The notes beneath the pieces are model-generated. The model ran no database searches. It was not told the origin of the DNA and saw nothing but the letters and a program-made list of their open reading frames with translations. Below, piece by piece: positions 16,085-23,525 of a DNA stretch of 64,000 nucleotides; within the stretch, counting starts at the first letter, position 1; each line of letters begins with the position of its first letter. This DNA comes from Lewinellaceae bacterium (lineage in GTDB: Bacteria; Bacteroidota; Bacteroidia; Chitinophagales; Saprospiraceae): the NCBI GenBank assembly GCA_016708875.1, contig JADJFA010000013.1, forward strand, positions 62,001 to 126,000, given 5' to 3'. A program made the translations under genes and the position numbers.

Positions 16085-16705
16085 GAATCTCCTACTTCTT
16101 CCCACCGTACCGAAGCGCAAATCACCTTCGCCACCGCATGGTGGAATGGCCTCAGTGATGCCTGGAAAAAAGCCTTCAATGAAGTGGCCTTGCGCCATAG
16201 CAGCACCGAGCCGCTCGGCGAAGAAATGTTGCTGACCGTTTTCAATTCGGCCAACCACCGCTTTGCCGGGCCAACAGCTCCATATCCCAATATGACTTTT
16301 GAGTTAGAAGATATGTCGGGTCTTTTAGGACTTCCAAATACGGAAGTGGTGGTAGTGACTTTCCACAAACTTACCCATATCCGGGAGGTAGCCGCGTTCA
16401 AAAACCTGCGCTCACTCTTTGTCTATAACAATGAGATCACTTCGCTTGAAGGGGTAGAAGGGCTGACCGATTTGAAGGAATTTTACTGTAATGCGAACCA
16501 GATCAGCACCTTGAAGCCCTTGGAAGGATTGACTAATTTGCAGACACTTTACTGCAACTACAACCTGATCTCCAATTTGGACGGCATCGGCGAGCAACAT
16601 GCAGATACGCTGGAAAACTTCTACTGTATGCCGAACCCGAATTTGAAAGATTCGGTGGTCATGCGTTTTGAGCGCGAAGTGGGCATTCGGTGCAAAAAGG
16701 CGTAG
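16082..16705 (+). CDS. leucine-rich repeat protein
   Basis: The start at 16082 (MESPTSSHRTEAQITF) is chosen because the upstream codons are repeat sequence. After an N-terminal helical region (FATAWWNGLSDAWKKAFNEVAL) the protein carries about four internalin-like 22-residue leucine-rich repeats: 'LRSLFVYNNEITSLEGVEGL', 'LKEFYCNANQISTLKPLEGL', 'LQTLYCNYNLISNLDGIGE' and a degenerate last one. The cysteine in the 'FYCN/LYCN' positions is unusual. It has no signal peptide, so it is probably cytoplasmic. It follows the tail-collar genes on the same strand. It may be a protein-interaction partner. No enzymatic part is seen. Length is 207 residues. Confidence 0.8.
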   Translation: MESPTSSHRTEAQITFATAWWNGLSDAWKKAFNEVALRHSSTEPLGEEMLLTVFNSANHRFAGPTAPYPNMTFELEDMSGLLGLPNTEVVVVTFHKLTHIREVAAFKNLRSLFVYNNEITSLEGVEGLTDLKEFYCNANQISTLKPLEGLTNLQTLYCNYNLISNLDGIGEQHADTLENFYCMPNPNLKDSVVMRFEREVGIRCKKA

Positions 16706-16715
16706 TTCTTATACA

Positions 16716-16798
16716 TTTATTAAACACATAGGCACATAGGACACATAGCATTGAAAATCACAACTCTATGTGTCTTATGTGCCTATGTGTTTAATAAA
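16716..16798. repeat. palindromic 'acacataggcacatag' repeat
   Basis: Two 33-base arms (16716-16748 and 16766-16798) are inverted with one mismatch around a 17-base loop. Each arm is built of 8-9 base 'cacatagg' words. A degenerate third arm piece follows at 16801-16833. A related element lies at 32945-33022. It separates the LRR and hydroxylase genes. Confidence 0.8.
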
Positions 16799-16838
16799 AA
16801 GTGTTCTATGGGTTTAATAAAAAAGTGTTCTATAATTT

Positions 16839-17534
16839 ATGACGCTCCCTTCCGCATATCTTACTGTTCCCGGCTTGCTCAAGCCAATGGAGTTGGACAT
16901 GATAAACCGGCTGCTTTCCTCCGCTCATTTTGAAGACGGCACGGCAACTGCCACCGACGCAGCAAAATCAGTAAAACGCAACCTTCAGTTGCCCAAAACA
17001 GGTAGCCTGGAAAAACAGCAGACTGACGCCATCGTGATGAATGCCATCATGCAAAGTCCGCTGATACAGGCCGCCTTGATGCCAAGCCGCATCCTTCCGC
17101 CCATCATCAGCAAATACGAACCAGGCATGCACTACGGGATGCATGTAGACAGTCCGATCATGGGAGACCCCCAAGTCGGCGCCATTCGGACAGACGTAGG
17201 TATGACGATTTTCCTGTCAGAACCAGACAGTTATGAGGGTGGTGAACTGGCCATTATTACCCAGGCAGGAGAACAACGGTACAAACTGAACCCCGGCGAT
17301 GCGATCATTTACCCCACTACACAGGTACACAGCGTGTTGCCGGTAACCTCGGGAATCCGGCTCGCAGCCGTGACCTGGATGCAATGTGCAGTGCGCAATG
17401 CCCAGCAGCGCGAGATGCTTTTTCATCTCAAAACGGTGCAGGCGGCTCTGGAAAAACAAAACCCAAAAGGGGAAGAAAATTTGCTCTTGCTACAGGTTTA
17501 CAGCAACCTGATTCGGATGTGGGCAGAGTTGTGA
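16839..17534 (+). CDS. PKHD-type Fe(II)/2-oxoglutarate hydroxylase (YbiX/PiuC)
   Basis: The 231-residue protein belongs to the PiuC/YbiX family of 2-oxoglutarate dioxygenases, commonly linked to iron metabolism. The metal triad is present: H102 and D104 in 'YGMHVDSPIMG' and H164 in 'TTQVHSVLPV', with R174 in 'SGIRLAAVTW' for 2-oxoglutarate. 'YEGGELAI' and 'LNPGDAIIYP' are also typical. It has no signal peptide. In other bacteria it lies beside TonB siderophore receptors, but here no such receptor is nearby. Regulation is not evident from the sequence, and no Fur-like box was recognised. The physiological substrate is not known. Confidence 0.9.
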   Translation: MTLPSAYLTVPGLLKPMELDMINRLLSSAHFEDGTATATDAAKSVKRNLQLPKTGSLEKQQTDAIVMNAIMQSPLIQAALMPSRILPPIISKYEPGMHYGMHVDSPIMGDPQVGAIRTDVGMTIFLSEPDSYEGGELAIITQAGEQRYKLNPGDAIIYPTTQVHSVLPVTSGIRLAAVTWMQCAVRNAQQREMLFHLKTVQAALEKQNPKGEENLLLLQVYSNLIRMWAEL

Positions 17535-17550
17535 GCGTGCGGAAAGAGAT

Positions 17551-18961
17551 TTACTTTCTTTCCAATTGTTCCAAAAGCCATTCCCGCTCCATGAGCGGGT
17601 TTGTTTTATGGACCATTTCGCGGAAGGTCTCCCGCTGAGCTTTGGAGAAAATGTTGAGTTGCAGGAGTTTTTTCATCACACTAATCATGTTCTTGTAGGA
17701 CGCTTTGCGGCTAGGATCAGGCGCCTCTTTACGTTGTAGATAGGTACGCATGCTTTCCAAAAGCGATTCGAAGGCATCGAAATCGTCACGTTCATAGTAT
17801 ATTTTGAGAAGCATAGTTTTGGCTACGATATTTTGGAGCATATCATCGTACTCAAATTGTGTTAGGAACTGTTGAGCTTTGTTGTAATCGCCCTTTTCAA
17901 AGTAAACCCTAGAATGGCTGAAAGTTGACAATACTGTTGCGCTCTTTTTCTTCAAAAATTGCTGAAATCTTTAATAAACTGTTCTGCCCAGCTGAACTCC
18001 AAGGTTTTTAAGGCACTGCTGACAGTGTTCAGGAAAGTGTATCTGGATAACACACCATTTTCCATTAGTATTCCGCTTTCCACCCCTTTTTTGTACAACT
18101 CAAAAGCCTTACGGTAGAAATCTTGTCTTCCCTGGTTAATTTTAGGAACGCAATAGTTTAAAGCAGCCAAATAAAGTGTCCGTACCTCGGAATGCTGAAA
18201 ATGCTCCATTTCATTGTGTATCAAATATTCTAAACGTTCGAAGTAGGATTCCTCAGATGGGTTGGTAAATGCTTTGTAGGCATAATAGTAAACCGCGATG
18301 GCAGGCTCTGAAAGCATGTTTTTCCCCTCTACATAGGATAAAGTCTGTTCTAATAGTCCATGATCATAGTTGATTTTTGATAAATCCTGTGGTGTGCAAT
18401 CATATCCTTGCTAATTCGCAGTCGTTCTTCCAAAAACCATTTTTCCAGCGCATCTGCCGTTTCCTGTAAGTTAACGGGAGCATTTTGTGTTATACTCATC
18501 TTATATTCGTACTCTTCTTGGGCCAAAAAGAAAGTACTCAAAAGGTAATAGTCATTCCGCAAATCTTGGCCTTCGAGACTTTCAACGCCAAGTCTGTGGG
18601 CTTGTTTGTAAGACTTGTCCAATTTCCTTTTACGATAAATGCGTGAGAGAGAAAGTTGGTACTGTACACGATCATTTGTTACACTTGTAAAGACCAAATA
18701 CTCTTCTATTACCTTCAAAAGGAAATACATCACCTGCCTCATATAAGCATCGTCATAGGGCTGCGAAGGGAAAACGGCTTTCCAGGCCTTCGCCTTTTCT
18801 GCCGCTTCGTCGCCATTAGGCAGATTTTTTACCAAAAAATCAAACAACTTAATCACATCCTGCCGTTGGTTGTGGGCGGGAGACTGGAGCCACTTGTTCA
18901 ACTCCCGAACTTCCTTCTTTTCAAGGGCTCGGACGATTTCGGTCAAAACGCTTTTTTGCAT
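17551..18961 (-). CDS. conserved helical protein, broken by two homopolymer frameshifts
   Basis: Three consecutive reading frames (18961-18350, 18317-17952, 17955-17551) form one protein. Adding one base in the T run at 18374-18378 gives 'RIYQKINYDHGLLEQTLSYVEGKNMLSEPAIAVYYYAY', and one in the A run near 17956-17960 gives 'FIKDFSNFLKKKSATVLSTF'. The repaired product has 470 residues and is almost all alpha-helical, with TPR-like pairs (YFEKGDYNKAQQFLTQF, YYERDDFDAFESLLESM). Its N-terminus (VRALEKKEVRELNKWLQSPAHNQRQDVIKLFDFLV) and layout resemble the intact 504-residue protein at 47383-48894, so the two are probably paralogues. It has no signal peptide and no known function. The breaks are more likely sequencing errors than decay. 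Confidence 0.65.
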
Positions 18962-19072
18962 ATTTTTTTCAAGTTATCTGTTCAACAAAACGAGCGCATG
19001 TTGTTTTAATTATTGTTAAATCCTGCTAAGGTGCCTACACGATTAAGAAGGCTTTTAATCAACAATTTTACG

Positions 19073-19080
19073 TATTTTTG
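19073..19080 (+). promoter_or_regulatory. TATTTTTG -7 box upstream of the secreted beta-rich protein
   Basis: The box fits TAnnTTTG and would start a transcript about 155 bases before the ATG at 19243. The upstream 281-base gap (18962-19242) holds nothing else I can identify. Confidence 0.35.
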
Positions 19081-19242
19081 CAAAATAGGTCTACATTCAA
19101 AATGTAAAGATCAAGGCCACAAGGTAAACAATCACAAAAAAATATTCAACAAATGCGAATTTTTGTCTTTAACACGCCCAGCCCTTGCCCGCACTTTTGT
19201 ACTGTCGAAAGAAATTTCCTCCGACCAGTAATCCAAACCATC

Positions 19243-22026
19243 ATGCAAAAGTACCTGTATATACTCACCCTACTGCTGCTGTCTGTTGTCCAAACAAACG
19301 GCCAAGGGTGGGAACGTATTTATGGAGGTAGCGGACAGGATGTCGCTCGTAGCCTCGCGCCTACCCCTGATGGTGGGTACATTGTCGCGGGCTATTACAA
19401 TGGCACGAGCTTCATTTACCTGATTAAAACAGATGTAGATGGAAAACTACAGTGGAGCCAACAAATAGAAGCTGGAGCTCCAGGATCTAGTGCGGAAGCA
19501 TTTGCAGTATTGGCTACCCGGGATACTGGTTATATCATTGCTGGTTATGTAGATGAAGATGCCACCGGTCCTTCGGATCGGGATATATACTTGCTCAAGA
19601 CAGATGCTTTTGGCAACAAATTGTGGGACAGGACTTTTGGGGGAAATATGGACGACGAAGCCCGCGCAATGAAAGAACTTGCAGATGGGAGTTTGGTATT
19701 AACGGGTTTTCAAAGCTATGCAAATGGAAAAGAAAATGTTTTTGCCCTCAAAACGGACTCCGAAGGGAACCTGGTATGGTTCAATACCTATGGCCAGCAG
19801 GAGTATCGCAGGAGAGGACATTCGATAGTGGCCATCCCAAATGGCGATTTTATAATAGCTGGTGAATCAAAAGCCACCCTTTCAGCAGTAGATGACAAGG
19901 ATGTGCTGGCATTGCGTATCAACGGAAACGGTGTTCTGGTTTGGAATAATGATTATTCCCTGTCAGGCGCGCTCGGAGATGAACAGGATGATGAGGCTCG
20001 TTCCGTAACCCGCACCGCAGATGGCTCATTTGTGCTTGCTGGTATTACGAAGGCAGAAAGCCCGATAGCACAAGGTTTTTTGTTGAAAATTGATGAGAAC
20101 GGTAGCCTTACCCCCATTTGGCAAAAGTTTTTCCCCAGCGATAATTTTTATGCCTTGGCCTCCGGTGGAGCTCATTTCTTTGCAACAGGATATCGCAGCA
20201 GCGCCAACAATCTAGACAATGTAGTACTGCTCAAACTGGATGCTGACGGGACGGTTGTTTGCGAAGCGGTAGTAGGCCGTGGTGGTCCCTCTGCTGGATT
20301 CGCGCTGGTGCCAGTCAGGGGTGGAGCTGTTATTGCCGGTTCTAGCGAGCAGTTTGTTGGCCCATTTGGAGAGTCTTACGCTTATTTGGTTAAGGCTGAC
20401 CAGAATTGCACAGTACTCACCAGTTACATTCAGGCAAACATCTTTCGTGATTTCAATGCAAACTGCCAAAAAGACCTGAATGAACCTGGCCTTAGCAATT
20501 GGGTCGTAAGGGTTGAAAGTCCATCTGACACGCTCTACACCGTTGCCAATACCAATGGCGATTTGAAGGTTGAGGTGGATACTGGCGTCTACAATTTGGT
20601 TCTTTTCCCTCCAAACCCTTACTGGAAATCCTGTGATTCTGTGCTGAGTGTTCATGTGCCTAATTTTTACGACACCGTTTATGTAGACGTGCCAGCCCGC
20701 ACCCTGTTTGATTGTCCGCGGAACGAAGTGGATGTGATGACTCCCGTGCTGCGCCGCTGCACCGACAATATTTACCGCATTCGATATTGCAACTCCGGGA
20801 CAGTGCCTTCGCTCAATACCATTGTGAAGGTTACACTCGACCCTTACCTGACGCTCACGGGCAGTTCAATTACGGCAATCCCCCAAGGAAATAATGTTTA
20901 CCAGTTTGATCTTGGCACAGTCAACAATGGTGATTGTGGCGATTTCACCGTAACCGCTTTCCTCAATTGTGACGATACACAAACTGGCCAAGCGCATTGT
21001 GTGACCGCTCTAATAACCCCCATTGATTCTTGTGGTAATAATACAGGTTGGGACGGAGCAATCATCGCCGCCAAGGCATTTTGCGAGAATGACTCCGTCA
21101 AAATGCAGCTGGAAAATATTGGCCTTGGGAATATGAGCGATCCGTTGGGATATGTTATTGCTGAAGACTTAATTATGCTCACCCCTCCCGGAAGCCCTGA
21201 TTACAAATTTGACCTCGATGCAGGCCAAAGCCAGGTAGTGTGGGCAACCGTGGCCACCGGCGGCACTTTCCGTATTATCGCCGAACAAAGCCCCGGCTAC
21301 CCGGGCACCAGCTATCCCACCGCTGCTGTGGAAGGCTGCCTGACAGATACCAGCACGAACCAAGCTTCGCTCGGGTTTTATACAATGTACCCAGAAGACG
21401 ACGCGGATGCTTTTTTCGAAAGCGACTGCCAAGAGAGCAATGATACCGATTTTAATCCTTTGTACTTAAAAAGAGGCCATCCTAAAGGCTATGACGTGCC
21501 TCATTACGTCAGTCCACAAACCGATTTGGACTTTGTAATCCAATTTCAGAACACTGGCGCCGACACAGTGCAGCAGGTCGTTATCCGCGACACCCTCTCT
21601 GCTGCGCTGGACCCGGCAACGGTGTACCCGGGCGCTGCGAGCCATCCCTACCATTTTGACATCCTGGGCGGCGGCATCGTAGAGTTCACCCTTACCAACC
21701 TTAATCTCCTCCCTGGTGGCGGCGTGCCAAGTGAAGGTTTTGTAAAGTTTCGCGTGGCTCAGAAATCAGAGCTGCCGTGCGAAACGACGATCTTCAATAG
21801 CGCCGCCATCTACTTTGATTTCAACGCACCGGTGTTTAGTAATACCACTTATCATACCGTGTGCGATAGTTTCATAATCATTACCGACACGAAAGAAGTG
21901 TATCTGGAAGGGGCGGATGTGACGGTGTTCCCTAACCCTGCTACCGAAAGCGTCAATTTTAAAATAGAAGGCATTCATGCTAAATCAAATGCTTTCCATT
22001 TAATCCCGGCCATTTTCACACATTGA
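19243..22026 (+). CDS. large secreted protein with propeller-like repeats, SdrD_B and DUF7619-like domain; sorting domain cut short
   Basis: The start at 19243 gives a signal peptide (MQKYLYILTLLLLSVVQTNGQ). Residues of about 22-410 hold repeats of the form 'GGSGQDVARSLAPTPDGGYIVAG...LIKTDVDGKLQW', a beta-propeller-like series. An SdrD_B/CnaB-type segment follows (YIQANIFRDFNANCQKDLNE). The next part resembles the DUF7619 repeat module of Bacteroidota (GYDVPHYVSPQTDLDFVIQFQNTGADTV... 'SAAIYFDFNAPVFSNTTYHTVC'). The end 'VTVFPNPATESVNFKI' is the start of a type IX secretion C-terminal sorting domain. It then runs into unrelated codons and stops, so about 60 residues of the sorting domain are missing. 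Repeat DNA begins at the same place. Without that domain, surface delivery by T9SS is doubtful. Length is 927 residues. Confidence 0.8.
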   Translation: MQKYLYILTLLLLSVVQTNGQGWERIYGGSGQDVARSLAPTPDGGYIVAGYYNGTSFIYLIKTDVDGKLQWSQQIEAGAPGSSAEAFAVLATRDTGYIIAGYVDEDATGPSDRDIYLLKTDAFGNKLWDRTFGGNMDDEARAMKELADGSLVLTGFQSYANGKENVFALKTDSEGNLVWFNTYGQQEYRRRGHSIVAIPNGDFIIAGESKATLSAVDDKDVLALRINGNGVLVWNNDYSLSGALGDEQDDEARSVTRTADGSFVLAGITKAESPIAQGFLLKIDENGSLTPIWQKFFPSDNFYALASGGAHFFATGYRSSANNLDNVVLLKLDADGTVVCEAVVGRGGPSAGFALVPVRGGAVIAGSSEQFVGPFGESYAYLVKADQNCTVLTSYIQANIFRDFNANCQKDLNEPGLSNWVVRVESPSDTLYTVANTNGDLKVEVDTGVYNLVLFPPNPYWKSCDSVLSVHVPNFYDTVYVDVPARTLFDCPRNEVDVMTPVLRRCTDNIYRIRYCNSGTVPSLNTIVKVTLDPYLTLTGSSITAIPQGNNVYQFDLGTVNNGDCGDFTVTAFLNCDDTQTGQAHCVTALITPIDSCGNNTGWDGAIIAAKAFCENDSVKMQLENIGLGNMSDPLGYVIAEDLIMLTPPGSPDYKFDLDAGQSQVVWATVATGGTFRIIAEQSPGYPGTSYPTAAVEGCLTDTSTNQASLGFYTMYPEDDADAFFESDCQESNDTDFNPLYLKRGHPKGYDVPHYVSPQTDLDFVIQFQNTGADTVQQVVIRDTLSAALDPATVYPGAASHPYHFDILGGGIVEFTLTNLNLLPGGGVPSEGFVKFRVAQKSELPCETTIFNSAAIYFDFNAPVFSNTTYHTVCDSFIIITDTKEVYLEGADVTVFPNPATESVNFKIEGIHAKSNAFHLIPAIFTH

Positions 22027-22053
22027 CCACATTAATCCAATCGTTCAGATTTT

Positions 22054-22234
22054 ACCCTCCTTCGCGCTGCGCGCTATGGCGGGTAAAAAAGAGGCCATCC
22101 CAATCCGACATTATTCATTCATGAAACATATCCAAAGCCCGCGAAGCAAAAGAGCTTCGTGGGCTTTTTTACATTTGTCCCTATGAAAAATCCTAGAATT
22201 TTTACCCGCCATAGCGCGCAGCGCAAAGGCGGGC
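22054..22234. repeat. inverted pair of REP-like 'cccgccatagcgcgcagcgc' elements
   Basis: A REP-like unit at 22199-22234 (CCCGCC...GGCGGG stem) occurs in opposite orientation at 22054-22088. Between them is a small hairpin 'agcccgcgaagc...gcttcgtgggct' followed by TTTTTT. The first unit lies after the truncated secreted-protein gene. The second lies inside the apparent signal peptide of the next gene. Confidence 0.7.
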
Positions 22235-22699
22235 ATTATCGCACCAATTTGCCTGTTGCTGCTGCTTTCCAATTGCGCCTCCTTTAAACAAAACCGATGG
22301 CTATCCGCGCACCAAAAAGAACTCAGTCGTTTGGCAAACAGCAATTTACCAGTAGAGCAAAAACTCGACGGTCTGGTACAGGACTATGTCAAGTTCATGC
22401 ACGAAGACCTCAAGTTTATTGACCCTGTGAAAGGGGTGAAATACGTAAAAAAATACCACGACCAGAATCGCGCTTCGATGGAGAAAATCCTGCGTGAATC
22501 TGAAAAATGGCAGGGGAGCCTCGGCACGATAGACAAAATCGCGCTCGGTGTGCGTACCGTGCAAAAACCCTATATCCGAGATCTGATAGATCTTGGGCCT
22601 AAATTCAAACGCAAGTACAAACAGTATGCTTTTGCGCTGGAATTGGGTTCAAAGATCACAGGCGGGCTGACCAAGTTTGCGGGGAAGGAGCTATTTTGA
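22183..22699 (+). CDS. putative lipoprotein with a REP element in its signal peptide (frame uncertain at the start)
   Basis: The frame from 22256 encodes 'LLLLLSNCASFKQNRWLSAHQKELSRLANSNLP', a clear lipobox with Cys, then a helical 130-residue domain (YVKFMHEDLKFIDPVKGVKYVKKYHDQNRASMEKIL). No good start exists in that frame. An ATG at 22183 joins it if one A is removed from the AAAAA run at 22186-22190. The result is MKILEFLPAIARSAKAGIIAPICLLLLLSNC, a signal peptide in which 'LPAIARSAKAG' comes from the REP element. The product would have 171 residues. The mature domain is unknown to me. Its neighbour is an SGNH hydrolase 27 bases downstream, so they may be co-transcribed. The start is tentative. 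Confidence 0.5.
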
Positions 22700-22726
22700 A
22701 GCGTACCTTGCCATTCTTTTTTGAAA

Positions 22727-23431
22727 ATGAAATACTTCCTTTACCTCTCGCTCTTTTTCAATCTCCTGGCCATCGGGGTGGGTGGCTTTGCCGTGAGCCG
22801 TTTGGGTGGCTTTAGACATGTGTTTATTCGTTTGCAACGCACTACAGAGGGGCTTTATCACCACCGTGCCCAACATTTTGAGCGGCTGCCCGAAAGAGCG
22901 GGAAGCATCATTTTCCTTGGCGACAGCCAGACGGAACAGGCTGAGTGGCACGAACTTTTTCCCGACGGGCCAGTGGTACTCAATCGGGGTATTTCGGGCG
23001 ATTACACAGAAGGGATGCTGGAGCGGCTGCCAGAAATTATACGCCATAAACCCTTGAAAATCTTTTTGTTAATTGGGGTGAACGATCTGGCTTTTGGGAA
23101 TTCTGTTCCGGAAATCGAACAGGCTTACCGCGCAATTGTGCAGAAAATCCGGTCGGAATCGCCTGATACGGAGCTGTACTTGCAAAGCCTTTTGCCCGTC
23201 AACAACGAGGTGCGGCACGTTGGGGTGAAGAATGAAAGGATATTAGAAGTGAATGCACGCATTGCGCAAATTGCCCGCGATTTTGCACTGCCATACCTCG
23301 ATATTGCCACGCCCCTGAAAGATGCAGACGGGAACCTTGCTGCAAAATTTACGGAAGATGGCCTGCATGTGAATGGGCTTGGGTATTTTGTGTGGAAAAA
23401 GGAGATCGAGAAATTTGTAAAAGTTCAGTAG
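22727..23431 (+). CDS. SGNH/GDSL-family hydrolase
   Basis: The ATG at 22727 starts an N-terminal membrane anchor or signal (MKYFLYLSLFFNLLAIGVGGFAV). SGNH blocks follow in order: block I 'IIFLGDSQTEQAEW' with the nucleophile serine, block II glycine in 'LNRGISGDYTEGML', block III 'LLIGVNDLAFG' with asparagine and block V 'FTEDGLHVNGLGY' with the catalytic histidine. The domain is close to bacterial acetylhydrolase/lysophospholipase-like members acting on ester bonds in sugars or lipids. The substrate is not predictable. The length of 234 residues is usual for a single-domain enzyme. It is probably periplasmic and membrane-anchored. Confidence 0.88.
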   Translation: MKYFLYLSLFFNLLAIGVGGFAVSRLGGFRHVFIRLQRTTEGLYHHRAQHFERLPERAGSIIFLGDSQTEQAEWHELFPDGPVVLNRGISGDYTEGMLERLPEIIRHKPLKIFLLIGVNDLAFGNSVPEIEQAYRAIVQKIRSESPDTELYLQSLLPVNNEVRHVGVKNERILEVNARIAQIARDFALPYLDIATPLKDADGNLAAKFTEDGLHVNGLGYFVWKKEIEKFVKVQ

Positions 23432-23511
23432 TATTAAGTTGAAAGTAGCAAGTAACAAGTTTCAAATAACATGACATTTAACTTGAAACTTTCAACTTGC
23501 TACTTTGAACT
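23431..23511. repeat. imperfect palindrome 'aagttgaaagtagcaagt'
   Basis: Left arm 23431-23467 and right arm 23476-23511 are inverted versions with several mismatches. The words are shared with 26128-26193 and 2110-2160. It starts at the stop of the SGNH gene and ends 14 bases before the asmA-like ATG. Confidence 0.65.
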
Positions 23512-23525
23512 GTAAACCGTTTTCA

